A stretch of DNA of 64,000 nucleotides from Bradyrhizobium sp. CB82 (GTDB lineage Bacteria; Pseudomonadota; Alphaproteobacteria; Rhizobiales; Xanthobacteraceae). The stretch spans positions 5,709,001 to 5,773,000 of the forward strand of contig NZ_CP121650.1 in assembly GCF_029714405.1 (NCBI RefSeq), given 5' to 3'. The translations under genes were made by a program, and so were the position numbers. Positions 43,083 to 52,298 of the stretch are shown piece after piece; positions within the stretch are counted from its first letter, which is position 1; each line of letters starts with the position of its first letter. The notes beneath the pieces were generated by a model. It made no database searches, was not told the origin of the DNA, and worked only from the letters and a program-made list of their open reading frames with translations.

Positions 43083-44648
43083 TCACACCACGTCGAACTT
43101 GACGCCCTGGGCCAGCGGCAGCGTCCGGCCATAATTGATGGTGTTCGTGGCCCGTCGCATATAGGCCTTCCACGCATCGGACCCGGACTCGCGTCCGCCG
43201 CCGGTCTCCTTCTCGCCGCCAAACGCGCCGCCGATCTCCGCTCCGGACGGACCGATATTGACGTTGGCGATCCCGCAATCGGAGCCGCGCGCCGACAGGA
43301 AGGTCTCGGCTTCGCGCAAATCATTGGTGAAGATCGACGAGGAGAGGCCTTGCGGAACGGCATTGTGCAGTTCGAGGACGGAATCGAAATTGCTGTATTT
43401 GATCACATAGAGGATTGGTGCGAAGGTCTCCTGCTCGACGGGTCCCTTCTGAGCCGCAATCTCGACCAGCGCCGGGCGAACGTAGTGCGCGTCAGCGGCC
43501 CCCTCGACGACAACCCGCTCGCCACCGTGAATGGCAGCGCCTGCCGCCTTGGCGGCCTCGAGAGCACCCTGCATCGCACGATAGGCCGCGCCGTCGATCA
43601 ACGGACCAACCAGCGTGCCGGCCTCCAGGGGATTGCCGACCGTAACAGATGCGTAGGCCCGCTTCAGTCGCGGGACAAAGCCGTCATACACGCTTTCATG
43701 GACGAAGAGACGCCGAAGCGTCGTGCAACGCTGGCCGGCGGTTCCCATCGCGGCAAAGGCAACGCCACGCAGCGTCAGGTCGAGGTCGGCCGTCGGCGCG
43801 ACGATGGCCGCATTGTTGCCGCCCAATTCGAGGATTGCGCGCGCGAACCGCTTGGCGAGCCGCGGCCCCACGGCCCGGCCCATCGCGGTCGAGCCCGTGG
43901 CCGATACCAGCGGAACCTTCGCATGATCGACAAGCACCTCGCCGAGGTCGCGGCCGCCAATCAGCACCGCCGCGAGGCCTGCGGGTGCGCTGCCGCCTTC
44001 CTTCGCAAAGCGCGTCAGTGCGCGGTCGAACAGCGCCTGCGTCGCCAGCGCAGTCAGCGGGGTTTTCTCGGACGGCTTCCAGACGATGCTGTTGCCGCAG
44101 ACGAGTGCCAGCGCCGCGTTCCACGCCCAGACCGCCACCGGGAAATTGAAGGCGGAGATGATGCCGGTCACGCCAAGCGGATGCCAGCTCTCCATCATTC
44201 TGTGCTCGCCGCGCTCGGTGGCGATGGTCAGGCCATAGAGCTGGCGGGACAGCCCGACGGCGAAGTCGCAGATATCGATCATCTCCTGGACCTCACCGAG
44301 ACCCTCGGACACGATCTTGCCGACTTCGATCGACACCAGCCGGCCCAAAGCCTGCTTGTTGGCGCGCAGCTCCTCGCCGAACAGCCGGACCAGCTCACCG
44401 CGCTTCGGCGCCGGCACGAGCCGCCAGACCTGGAACGCCGCATGAGCCTTCGCAATCAGCGCGGCGGCATCAGCCGCGCTGACTTCCCTGACCCTCCCGA
44501 TGATCTTGCCGGTGATCGGCGTCTGCACGGCGAGCGTGCCCTCCGTGTAGCTCGCACGGCTCACGCCGAGGTCGGTGAGGAGCCTGTCGGCCTCAGCGGC
44601 AAGATCGGCGGTGTGAGCTTGAGTCTGAGGGGCGGTTTTGACGGACAT
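43083..44648 (-). CDS. Aldehyde dehydrogenase, ALDH7/AmaB type
   Basis: A 521-residue NAD(P)-dependent dehydrogenase. The catalytic Glu is in LELGGNNA, the catalytic Cys in GTAGQRCTT, and the C-terminal GGAFGGEKETGGGRESGSD is the mark of ALDH7 (antiquitin/AmaB) enzymes, which oxidise alpha-aminoadipic semialdehyde (in equilibrium with piperideine-6-carboxylate) to alpha-aminoadipate in lysine degradation. It is the first intact gene of the minus-strand cluster with the FAD oxidase and cyclodeaminase-family gene. Confidence 0.92.
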   Translation of the reverse strand: MSVKTAPQTQAHTADLAAEADRLLTDLGVSRASYTEGTLAVQTPITGKIIGRVREVSAADAAALIAKAHAAFQVWRLVPAPKRGELVRLFGEELRANKQALGRLVSIEVGKIVSEGLGEVQEMIDICDFAVGLSRQLYGLTIATERGEHRMMESWHPLGVTGIISAFNFPVAVWAWNAALALVCGNSIVWKPSEKTPLTALATQALFDRALTRFAKEGGSAPAGLAAVLIGGRDLGEVLVDHAKVPLVSATGSTAMGRAVGPRLAKRFARAILELGGNNAAIVAPTADLDLTLRGVAFAAMGTAGQRCTTLRRLFVHESVYDGFVPRLKRAYASVTVGNPLEAGTLVGPLIDGAAYRAMQGALEAAKAAGAAIHGGERVVVEGAADAHYVRPALVEIAAQKGPVEQETFAPILYVIKYSNFDSVLELHNAVPQGLSSSIFTNDLREAETFLSARGSDCGIANVNIGPSGAEIGGAFGGEKETGGGRESGSDAWKAYMRRATNTINYGRTLPLAQGVKFDVV

Positions 44649-44848
44649 GACAGGCTTTCCGAGGTCGGCGTTGATCTGGATGGCGCGGCGGTTGGGTTCG
44701 GCCGCGCGCGATGGCTCTTTGATCGAACTGAAGTGGCAGGCAGGTCAATGGCTAATTCGCCTGGAACCGGGAAGCAATATCAGTTTTCGCGCCGCAGAGG
44801 CCGCCAAATTGGTCGTCTCGGGGACAACCCGAACGATACGTCGGCCGT

Positions 44849-45285
44849 TCACGGCGCCACCAATCTCTTGCGGATGGCATAGCGGACCAGCTCAGCCGTC
44901 GACGACATCCCAAGCTTGCGCATCGCCGATGCACGATGGGTCTCGACCGTCTTCACGCTCAGCTTCAGGATGGTGCTGATGGACCTGTTGGTATGTCCTT
45001 CGGCAATGAGCTGAACCACGCTCTGCTCGCGCGACGTGAGCAACGTGGCCGACTTGTTCTTGTTGAGCTGATAGTCGTGGAGCAGCTTCTCCAGCAGGAG
45101 GCTCGTGAAGTAAGGCCTGCCGTCGAGCAGCGCCTCGATGGCGGAAATCAGGTGGTTCCTGGCGTCCGACTTGAACAGGAAACCGCGCACTCCCGCCAGG
45201 ATGGCTTCGGTCAACAGTTCCTCATTCTCGTGCATCGTCAGGATCAGCACTTCCGTGCGCACATGGAGCGACTTGAGACGACGGC
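44849..45285 (-). pseudogene. 5'-truncated LuxR/NarL-type response regulator
   Basis: The frame encodes the second half of a receiver domain ([16 protein letters not shown], then FLFKSDAR with the conserved Lys) and a full LuxR-type HTH (LTSREQSVVQLIAEG, SVKTVETHRASAMRKLG). The first 70 or so residues, including the phospho-acceptor Asp, are missing. Homologous-looking sequence extends to about 45285 (RRLKSLHV) and then stops at a junction with antiporter sequence. A GTG at 45262 could start a 137-residue product, so a phosphorylation-independent DNA-binding protein may still be made. Confidence 0.7.
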
Positions 45286-45385
45286 TGCCGAGGCAAAGCC
45301 GATGTAATCTCCGAACCCGGCCTTTGCATAGGCGTAGATACCGGCATCCAGCTCCGGCTTGCGGCGAGCGAGCGCACCGTGATCA
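45286..45385 (-). pseudogene. Short fragment of a basic amino-acid/polyamine antiporter
   Basis: The minus strand encodes [20 protein letters not shown] then DYIGFASA, which I recognise as the conserved stretch after the third helix of APA-family arginine/ornithine/lysine antiporters (ArcD-like). Nothing else of the roughly 470-residue protein remains. The fragment runs straight into the truncated response regulator, so this is a deletion junction. A basic amino-acid carrier would suit the adjacent lysine-type catabolic genes. Confidence 0.65.
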
Positions 45386-45469
45386 GCGCAGCGATCGACG
45401 GCAAGATCGGACGCACGTCGGTCACCGAAGGCAACGTCGTCAGTCCGAGTTCGGGCGTGCTGTTCTTTT

Positions 45470-46237
45470 CTAACCGAGCCCAGCGTCGACCTGGAAGCAC
45501 TGGCGCGTCACGCGTTTGCTGTCGTCGGACGCCAGAAACAGTGCCATCCGCGCAATATCCTCCGGCGTCACTGCGTCCGGAATGGCTTGCCGCGTGCGAA
45601 GCTCGGTAATCTTTTGCTCGTCGGGATACCAGAGCCGACGCTGACGCTCCGTGATCACCATGCCGGGCGCAATCGCGTTGACGCGAATGCGGTCCGGGCC
45701 GACCAGCCGGGCGAGCGAGTTTGTGAAGCCGACGATCGCGGCCTTGGCTGCGGCGTATACCGGCAGCGCCGGCGCGCCACGCATCCATGCGATCGACGAC
45801 ATGTTGATGATCGAACCACCGCCCCGCGCCTGCATCTGCGGCACGACGGCTTGCGCCGCGAAAAAGACGTGCTTGAGGTTGACGCCGATCACCCAGTCGA
45901 ATTCTGCCGGTGTCACCTCAGACAGCACCTGGCGCTGGTCGTTGGCAGCATTATTGACCAGCACCGCAGCATCGCCAAGCGTGCCGTGGACCCGCGCCAA
46001 CGCCGCGCGCAGAGCGTCGATGTCGAGCAAGTCGCACGGCACGAAGAGCGGCGCCGCGCCGCCTGCGTCTGTCACCTCCCGCACCAAGGCTTCACCGGCA
46101 TCCGTGTCGATATCGAAGAAGGCGATGCGGGCCTTTTGGGCCGCGAACGCGCGCACGAAGGCCGCGCCAATGCCGCTGGCGCCTCCGGTGATCAACACCA
46201 CCTGGCCCGCGAGGCAGGGATAACTCGTCTCGGTCAT
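45470..46237 (-). CDS. SDR family oxidoreductase (sugar dehydrogenase-like)
   Basis: A 255-residue classical SDR. The cofactor motif is [11 protein letters not shown] near residue 17, NNAAN is in place, and the catalytic Ser (MSSIAWM) and Tyr-x3-Lys (VYAAAKAA) are intact. The [12 protein letters not shown] loop resembles bacterial D-xylose/L-fucose-type 1-dehydrogenases. The usual TGQ-x-VDGG end reads [11 protein letters not shown] here. The ATG overlaps the stop of the ATPase gene (ATGA), so it probably oxidises the imported sugar. The frame upstream of 46237 is spurious. Confidence 0.9.
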   Translation of the reverse strand: MTETSYPCLAGQVVLITGGASGIGAAFVRAFAAQKARIAFFDIDTDAGEALVREVTDAGGAAPLFVPCDLLDIDALRAALARVHGTLGDAAVLVNNAANDQRQVLSEVTPAEFDWVIGVNLKHVFFAAQAVVPQMQARGGGSIINMSSIAWMRGAPALPVYAAAKAAIVGFTNSLARLVGPDRIRVNAIAPGMVITERQRRLWYPDEQKITELRTRQAIPDAVTPEDIARMALFLASDDSKRVTRQCFQVDAGLG

Positions 46238-47349
46238 GCGATCAGCCGTTCCGTCTGGGGGTCGAACAGGCAGATGCGACGCGTGTCGAGCGCGAAGGCC
46301 GCGCGCTCGCCGGGCACCGGCCGGATGTCCGGCGCGATCCGGGCCAAAGCGGACTCGCCGCCGAGCCGCAACAACACGATGGTCTCCGCACCGGTCGGCT
46401 CGACCATCTCGACCGGCGCATTGACGACGACGGGCGCTCCGGAAGCGCCGGAGAAGCCGCGGCTTCCCTCGGCGATGCATTCCGGCCTGATCCCGACCAC
46501 AATGTCGCGGCCGACAAAGGAGGCGGCCGCGTCATATCCTTGCAGCCGCAGGCGGGCCTCATCCGGCCGCCCCGCGCCGATGACGACGACCGGCCCACCA
46601 TCCTCCGCTTCGAGCCGCGCCTTCATCGTGTTCATCGGCGGCGAGCCCATGAAGCGCGCGACGAACAGGTTGGCCGGATAACGGTACACGGTGTCGGGAT
46701 CGGCGAACTGCTGCACCTCACCGTGGTGCATGACGGCGATCCGCGTTGCCATCGTCATCGCCTCGATCTGGTCATGGGTGACGTAGACGATGGTGGCGCC
46801 GATGCGCTGATGCAACCGCTTGATCTCCATCCGCATCTCGACGCGCAACTTGGCATCGAGATTGGAGAGCGGCTCGTCGAACAGGAACAGCAGGGGATCG
46901 CGCACCAGCGCGCGACCCATCGCCACGCGCTGCCGCTGACCGCCGGACAGTTGCGACGGCTTGCGGCCGAGCAGCGGCTCGATCTGCAAGAGGCGCGCGA
47001 CGTTGGCAAGCGCTTTCTCCTGCTCAGCCCGCGAGACGTGGCGGCACTCCATGCCGAAGGTGATATTCTGGCGCACCGTCATCGACGGATAGAGCGCATA
47101 GGACTGGAACACCATGGCGATGTCGCGGTCCTTCGGTGGGACGTCGTTGACGACCCGGCCACCAATTTCGATCGTTCCCGCACTAGGGCGATCGAGTCCG
47201 GCAACGATATTGAGCAGCGTGGACTTTCCGCAACCGGACGGTCCGACCAGCACGGTGAACTCACCGCTCTCGATGTCGAGATCGATCCCCTTCAGCACCT
47301 CCAGATTCGCGTAACGCTTGGACAGGGCGCGAATGCTCAGTGCTGCCAT
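46234..47349 (-). CDS. ABC transporter ATP-binding protein (UgpC/MsmK-like)
   Basis: A 371-residue ATPase with all motifs: Walker A GPSGCGKSTLL, Q-loop MVFQSYALYPSMT, LSGGQRQRVAMGRALVRDP, Walker B LFLFDEPLSNLDA, VTHDQIEAMT, and a C-terminal TOBE domain (about 240-365). It energises the two permeases upstream in the same operon. Confidence 0.95.
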   Translation of the reverse strand: MAALSIRALSKRYANLEVLKGIDLDIESGEFTVLVGPSGCGKSTLLNIVAGLDRPSAGTIEIGGRVVNDVPPKDRDIAMVFQSYALYPSMTVRQNITFGMECRHVSRAEQEKALANVARLLQIEPLLGRKPSQLSGGQRQRVAMGRALVRDPLLFLFDEPLSNLDAKLRVEMRMEIKRLHQRIGATIVYVTHDQIEAMTMATRIAVMHHGEVQQFADPDTVYRYPANLFVARFMGSPPMNTMKARLEAEDGGPVVVIGAGRPDEARLRLQGYDAAASFVGRDIVVGIRPECIAEGSRGFSGASGAPVVVNAPVEMVEPTGAETIVLLRLGGESALARIAPDIRPVPGERAAFALDTRRICLFDPQTERLIA

Positions 47350-47359
47350 GACAACCCCA

Positions 47360-48217
47360 TCATTTTATTGCGCCGGCGGTCAGGCCGCGCACGAAGTACC
47401 TGCCGCCGAAGAGATAGATCAACAAAGTAGGCAGTGCCGCGATGATCACCGCGGCGCTCTGCACGCCATGCTGCGGGATATCTGCGATTGCGGCAGATAA
47501 CGCGATGAGAGCCGCCGTGACGGGCTGCTGCTGGCCGGTCGTGAATGTCACGCCATAGAGAAACTCATTCCAGATGTGCGTGAACTGCCAGATCACGGTG
47601 ACGATCAGGATGGGCGACGAGAGCGGCAGAATGATGCGCCAGAAAATACGAAAGAACCCGGCACCATCGATGCGCGCGGCCCTGATCAGCTCATGTGGAA
47701 TGGCGATATAGTAGTTTCGGCAGAACAGTGTGGTGAACGAGAGCCCCTGGATCGTGTGAATCAGCACGAGGCCCGTCAGCGTGTTGATGAGACCGGTGTC
47801 CCGCAGCACGACGGTCCAGGGAAGCAGGCGCATCTGCTGGGGAAGGAAGAGGCCAAGGGTCACGATGCCGTAGATCCAGCTATCACCGCGAAAACGCCAG
47901 AGCGAGACGGCGTAGCCGGCGATCGCACCGAGCATGGTCGAGAAAATCGTCGCTGGAATCGTGACGAGCGCGGAGTTCAGCATGTACGGCCGAATGCCGG
48001 CGCAGGTCTCAGCGACGCAGAAACCGCTCCAGGCAGCGATGTAGTTACTCCAGGCCCAATGTTTCGGCCAGCCGATCATCGAGGCCTGCGCGATCTCCTC
48101 GTTGGTACGGAGCGAGTTCAGCACGACAACGACCAGTGGCGCGAGATAGGCTGCAGCGATCGATGAAACGAGGAGATAGATGAAAATTCGGCTCGGCGCG
48201 AAGGCTCGGTCACGCAT
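47360..48217 (-). CDS. ABC sugar transporter permease (MalG/GtsC-like)
   Basis: A 285-residue permease with six hydrophobic segments. The EAA-type loop is ELIRAARIDGAGFFRIFWRI. The ATG at 48217 overlaps the 3' end of the partner permease by 8 bases. Its stop is 11 bases before the ATPase start. Confidence 0.92.
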   Translation of the reverse strand: MRDRAFAPSRIFIYLLVSSIAAAYLAPLVVVVLNSLRTNEEIAQASMIGWPKHWAWSNYIAAWSGFCVAETCAGIRPYMLNSALVTIPATIFSTMLGAIAGYAVSLWRFRGDSWIYGIVTLGLFLPQQMRLLPWTVVLRDTGLINTLTGLVLIHTIQGLSFTTLFCRNYYIAIPHELIRAARIDGAGFFRIFWRIILPLSSPILIVTVIWQFTHIWNEFLYGVTFTTGQQQPVTAALIALSAAIADIPQHGVQSAAVIIAALPTLLIYLFGGRYFVRGLTAGAIK

Positions 48218-49139
48218 GGGTCGCCCGCCGTTGCTGGACATAACGCCACGCTGCGTACGGCAGCAACACCGCGAGAAGAATAAGCAACATGAGCACCGCC
48301 GCCGCCGCACCCCGGCCGAGCAGGCCGCGCTGGAACATGAGGTCGTAGACGACAAGGGCCGGCAGCTGGGTCGCGATTCCCGGCCCGCCGTTGGTGAGCG
48401 CGCGGACGAGGTCGAAGGCTGAAATCGCGAACTGCAGCTGGACGACGACGACGGTTATGGTGATCGGCCAAAGCGTCGGCAGAATGACGCGCCCGTACAT
48501 TCGGAACGGTCCCGCGCCGTCGATCTGCGCGGCCTTGATAATGTCGGCGTCGACTGACCGGAGGCCGGCAAGGAAGAGCGCCATGGCGAAGCCCGAGGAT
48601 TGCCAGATCGCAGCGATGACAATCGTCCAGATTGCCATGTCGCGATCGACCAGCCAGTCGAACCGGAAGGAGGTCCAGCCGAGGTCGTGGACGAGCTTCT
48701 CGATCCCAATGCCAGGATTGAGCAGCCAACTCCAGACTGTGCCGGTGACGACGAACGACACCGCCAGGGGGTAGAGGAAGATGGATCGCAGCACGTTCTC
48801 GCCGCGAATGCGCTGATCGAGCAGGATCGCAAGCATGAAGCCGGTCACCAGGCTCAGCAGCACGAAAGCGCTGCCAAACAGCAGCAGATTGTCGAAGGCG
48901 ATCTGCCAGTTCCGCGACGCGATGACCGCCGTGTAGTTGCGCAAACCCACCCAGCCCGAGACCGGAACAAGAGTGGATGGCGTGAACGAAATCCAGATCG
49001 TCCACAGCGAAAACGAAACGAGATGCGCGGCCGACAATAGCAACGGCACCCAGATCATCAGGTACTCGGGCAGCCGGCGCACCAGGCCGGTTTTCGTCAG
49101 CCGCCCTGTTCGCGGTGCTGCAGCGACGGCGTAGGTCAA
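48210..49139 (-). CDS. ABC sugar transporter permease (MalF/GtsB-like)
   Basis: A 309-residue permease with six hydrophobic segments and the loop DIIKAAQIDGAGPFRMYGRV. The start is an unusual TTG at 49139 that overlaps the solute-binding protein stop (TTGA). GAGGGGGCG just upstream is a good ribosome site, and the resulting N-terminus is of normal length, so I accept TTG. Confidence 0.9.
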   Translation of the reverse strand: MTYAVAAAPRTGRLTKTGLVRRLPEYLMIWVPLLLSAAHLVSFSLWTIWISFTPSTLVPVSGWVGLRNYTAVIASRNWQIAFDNLLLFGSAFVLLSLVTGFMLAILLDQRIRGENVLRSIFLYPLAVSFVVTGTVWSWLLNPGIGIEKLVHDLGWTSFRFDWLVDRDMAIWTIVIAAIWQSSGFAMALFLAGLRSVDADIIKAAQIDGAGPFRMYGRVILPTLWPITITVVVVQLQFAISAFDLVRALTNGGPGIATQLPALVVYDLMFQRGLLGRGAAAAVLMLLILLAVLLPYAAWRYVQQRRATHA

Positions 49140-50422
49140 CGCGCCCCCTCGACGGCCTCGGCGAGGCGGGTGACCGCCTGCTCCGGCTTGATCGTCTTGT
49201 TCTTCACGTACTCCGTGATCACGTCGATCATCGCCGCCGTCAGGCCGTTTTCCTGCGCCATGTTGTGCGCGAGGCTCAGGACGGTCTGATTGTTGGCGAC
49301 AGCGTCCTTGAGCGCGCTTGCGGTTCGCCGCTGGCCGTCCGACCAGCCGGCACCGGAGAGGTCGACATCGGTGCGCACGGGTATCGATCCCGTGATCTGC
49401 GAATACATTGTCTGGATCGCCGGATCCATGACGAGCTGGGCCATCAGTGTCTGACCGGCCTGCAGATCGGGCTCACTGCGCTGCCAGAATATGAAGGCAT
49501 CGGCATTCAACAGGAATACCGGTTTGGTGTTGTCGCTGGGGCCCGGGGCGATGATGAAGTCGTCGAACTTGAAACCGGCGTTGCGTAACACGCCCTGTGC
49601 CCACCCGCCCTGGATCATCATGCCCATGTCGCCGTCGACGAAACGCTTCAGGTTGGTGGCATAGGGTTGGGCGCCGACATTGGGATCCATCCAGTCGGCG
49701 ATCTTGCGCACCTGTGCGAAGGCAGCCTTTATCTCGGGGCCCTTCAAGGTCTTCTCGTCGAGATTCATGATCGCGGCGCGGTATGCAGCGGGACTGATGC
49801 CGGCGAAAGAGGCCTCGAATTTCTGCCCATCGTCGGGGCGGGTGCCGCCGTTGGCGATGGGATATGCCATACCGCCCGCTTTCATCTTCTCGGCAAGATC
49901 GTTGAAGTCAGCCCAGGTGACGGGGATCTTGTCGGCCTTGGCTTTGTCCATCGCGCGTTTGGAGAGAAACAGCATGTTGGTGCTGTAGATTTGCAACGGC
50001 AGCGAAATCCACTTGCCCCCTGGCTTATGCAATCGTGCAAGGTCTGGGGCGACGACCTTTTCGTAGCCGGCAGCAGCAACAAGGGCGTCGAGATTGACAG
50101 TCGGAGCAATCTTCGACCAGGCCGCAATCTCGGGACCCTTGAGTTGCGAGCAGGCCGGCGGATCGCCGGCTATGATCTGGGCACGTAGCTTGTTCATCAT
50201 CTCGGTGGTGAACCCGGGGACGGGTGAGTGCTGCCAAACTCCGCCCTTCTCCTCGAATTTCTTGCCGAGCGCCGTGATGGCCGCGCCATCGCTGCCTGCG
50301 GACCATTGCGAGATGACGGTCAGCCGCGGCTTGACCGCGCTTTGCGCGCGAGCGAATGCCGGGAGCGCAAGCGTGGCCGCGGATCCAGCGAGCAGACGAC
50401 GCCTTGTTGTTGTAATCGGCAT
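49136..50422 (-). CDS. ABC transporter solute-binding protein (glucose/mannose-type)
   Basis: A 428-residue periplasmic protein with a twin-arginine-like signal (TTTRRRLLAGSAATLALP, cut near FARA). The mature start WSAGSDGAAITALGKKFEEKGG resembles GtsA/TTHB082-type glucose/mannose binding proteins. Further ligand-pocket segments are VNLDALVAAAGY and MMIQGGWAQG. GGGAGGAA precedes the ATG at 50422. It heads the four-gene transport operon. Confidence 0.9.
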   Translation of the reverse strand: MPITTTRRRLLAGSAATLALPAFARAQSAVKPRLTVISQWSAGSDGAAITALGKKFEEKGGVWQHSPVPGFTTEMMNKLRAQIIAGDPPACSQLKGPEIAAWSKIAPTVNLDALVAAAGYEKVVAPDLARLHKPGGKWISLPLQIYSTNMLFLSKRAMDKAKADKIPVTWADFNDLAEKMKAGGMAYPIANGGTRPDDGQKFEASFAGISPAAYRAAIMNLDEKTLKGPEIKAAFAQVRKIADWMDPNVGAQPYATNLKRFVDGDMGMMIQGGWAQGVLRNAGFKFDDFIIAPGPSDNTKPVFLLNADAFIFWQRSEPDLQAGQTLMAQLVMDPAIQTMYSQITGSIPVRTDVDLSGAGWSDGQRRTASALKDAVANNQTVLSLAHNMAQENGLTAAMIDVITEYVKNKTIKPEQAVTRLAEAVEGAR

Positions 50423-50481
50423 AGCAAGTTCCTCCCGGGTGTGAACTTTTTTGGCACGAGCGAGCCACGGCTCAGGGCATT

Positions 50482-51666
50482 TCAGGCAGCCTCCGTCGAT
50501 GCGGCGGGCATGCCGCCGCGGCACACCAGGCAACAGGCTGCAAAGGCAAGCGCCGCGTTCGGATCGTTACCGTTCGAAGGCGGCACGAAAGCGAGCGAGA
50601 CCTCGGCGAGCTTGCGCCCGCCGAGCAGGCTGGCATCGATGCCTTCGACCACAGCCTTTCGGTCGTCCTCGGCGAGAAGGGACGGCCAGCCACTGATGAC
50701 GACGCCAGGACTTGGCTTCACGTTCAGCGTATTGCCGATCGCAAGGCCGAGCCGGAACAGCCGGCGTCGCAACTCCTGGCGCACGCGCGACGGAATCGGG
50801 ATTGCATTTATCCAATCGTCGCCGAGCTGGAGCAAATCCGTTTCACCAACGCCGAGAAGCTCGGCCAGCGCAGGAAGCGACGTATAGGCTTCGACGCAGC
50901 CATGATGGCCGCAGCGGCATCGCGGACCGCCCTCGCCGAACACCATGTGGCCGAGTTCGACCGGCACCAAGGCCGTGGCTTCGATCGCGTCGTCCACCCA
51001 GGCGCCTGCCACCCCCTGGCCGACGAAAACGAAGAGATGGGCGCCCGTAGACGGATAATCTTCGGTGCGGCAGCGATGAAACATGGCATGCGCCACGACC
51101 GAATTGGTGAACTCGACCGGCGCGTCCGCGAACATCTCACCAAACATGTTGCGAACGAGCGCGACGTCACAGGGAATGATCGGATTATCGCTCGACCGGC
51201 CGAGCCCCGGAACCGAAATACCGATCTGCGCAAGCTCGACCCCGCGCCGTCGCGTCCAGCTCCGGAGCAACTGCCCCGCGTCGCGAAAGACCGCGCCGAC
51301 GGATTCGACGGAGAGCGCATTCGGCAATGGCATACGCTCGACGAAGCTCAGCTCGCCTGAAAGCGCGCCGACGCCGACGCTCAGTCGCTGTGTGGTCAGC
51401 TCGAGGGCGGCCAATGCCACGGACTTGTCGAGTGACACCAGGCCGGTCGGACCACCGAAGTAAGGCGCAGGTCGCCTCACTTCCTCGATCAGGCCTTCCG
51501 CCTTCAGGTCAAACAGGATGCGCGACAGGCTCGCCTCGGAGAGGCGCACCGCCCTCGCCAGAGGAGGCCGAAACATGCCGCCCGACTTGAGCAGATGCCC
51601 AAGAATGGCCGCACGCGTCTGCCGCCGACTTCTCGGCTGCTCCGACATTTCCATCCCTATCGTCAT
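50482..51666 (-). CDS. ROK family transcriptional repressor
   Basis: A 394-residue NagC/XylR-type ROK regulator. An N-terminal winged HTH (about 15-75) is followed by the sugar-binding ROK domain with FVGQGVAGAW and the zinc motif CRCGHHGCVEAY. ATGs at 51666, 51654 and 51648 are all possible; 51666 lies inside a palindrome that is probably the operator. It lies 59 bases upstream of the solute-binding protein gene on the same strand and is expected to repress that operon until a sugar binds. Confidence 0.9.
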   Translation of the reverse strand: MTIGMEMSEQPRSRRQTRAAILGHLLKSGGMFRPPLARAVRLSEASLSRILFDLKAEGLIEEVRRPAPYFGGPTGLVSLDKSVALAALELTTQRLSVGVGALSGELSFVERMPLPNALSVESVGAVFRDAGQLLRSWTRRRGVELAQIGISVPGLGRSSDNPIIPCDVALVRNMFGEMFADAPVEFTNSVVAHAMFHRCRTEDYPSTGAHLFVFVGQGVAGAWVDDAIEATALVPVELGHMVFGEGGPRCRCGHHGCVEAYTSLPALAELLGVGETDLLQLGDDWINAIPIPSRVRQELRRRLFRLGLAIGNTLNVKPSPGVVISGWPSLLAEDDRKAVVEGIDASLLGGRKLAEVSLAFVPPSNGNDPNAALAFAACCLVCRGGMPAASTEAA

Positions 51667-51685
51667 TCTTACTTAGTGTAAGAAT
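51665..51685. promoter_or_regulatory. Perfect palindrome at the ROK gene start (candidate operator)
   Basis: ATTCTTAC (51665-51672) and GTAAGAAT (51678-51685) form perfect 8-base arms around a 5-base spacer. The left arm includes part of the first possible start codon (51664-51666), so a bound repressor would block transcription start or early elongation. Size and symmetry fit a ROK dimer site. Confidence 0.65.
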
Positions 51686-51792
51686 GTGCGCGCTGAGCGT
51701 TTCGACTGTCAAGCCGTCGCTGGCTGGACGCGAGACTTAGTGTTGTGCGAGGCAGCAAATATCCCGCGCCGCCTCACCTTGCAAAGGAACAA

Positions 51793-51910
51793 TCAAAACG
51801 CGGCCTGGTACATTTTCAGGATCGCGTCGCGACCAAGCTCGCGCGGATTGTTGTCGAGAAGGCGGCGGATGGCGTGGGCCTCGTCGGCCATCGCACCAAG
51901 GTCATTCCGC
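51793..51910 (-). pseudogene. C-terminal scrap of an iron-containing alcohol dehydrogenase
   Basis: The minus-strand frame ends with DEAHAIRRLLDNNPRELGRD and a final ILKMYQAAF, the typical last 40 residues of Fe-type alcohol dehydrogenases (maleylacetate reductase-like). The frame is open to 52002, but similarity stops near 51910, where the SDR fragment on the other strand begins. The remaining 340 residues are missing. Confidence 0.65.
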
Positions 51911-51941
51911 GGGTACGCCGAGCGCAGACAACCGGGGACAA

Positions 51942-52214
51942 TATGCTGCGACGAAAGCTGCGCTGGTCGCGTTGGCGCGGTCCTGGGCCAAGGAGCTTGC
52001 ATGCCGCGGCATCACCGTCAACGTCGTTGCGCCCGCGGCGACCGAAACGCCGATGCTGAAGCACCCGACGCGCGCTGATGTGGTACCCAAACTGCCGCCG
52101 ATCGGCCGCTTCATTCGCCCCGAGGAAGTCGCCGCCAGCGTGGCGTTCCTGCTCTCGGCGGATGCAGGCGCAATCACCGGGCAGCAACTCGTGATCTGCA
52201 GCGGCAGCTCGCTC
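51942..52214 (+). pseudogene. C-terminal fragment of an SDR oxidoreductase
   Basis: Translation from 51942 gives YAATKAALVALARSWAKEL, where Tyr and Lys are the SDR catalytic pair, then GITVNVVAPAATETPML and an end GQQLVIC. The N-terminal half with the cofactor site is gone and no start is present. The frame continues without a stop into the downstream hydrolase gene, so its own stop is lost as well. Confidence 0.7.
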
Positions 52215-52298
52215 CGAACGCGACGCTCGCGCGCGGCTTGCCAGTTCGATCCGGCCACGCTCTACTCATCATGTCCTGACTCTGGGAGGAGACGCGAC

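Noticed and set aside
44638..44979. Plus-strand open frame between the aldehyde dehydrogenase and the truncated regulator
   Set aside because: It overlaps both minus-strand genes, lacks a ribosome site, and shows no recognisable domain.
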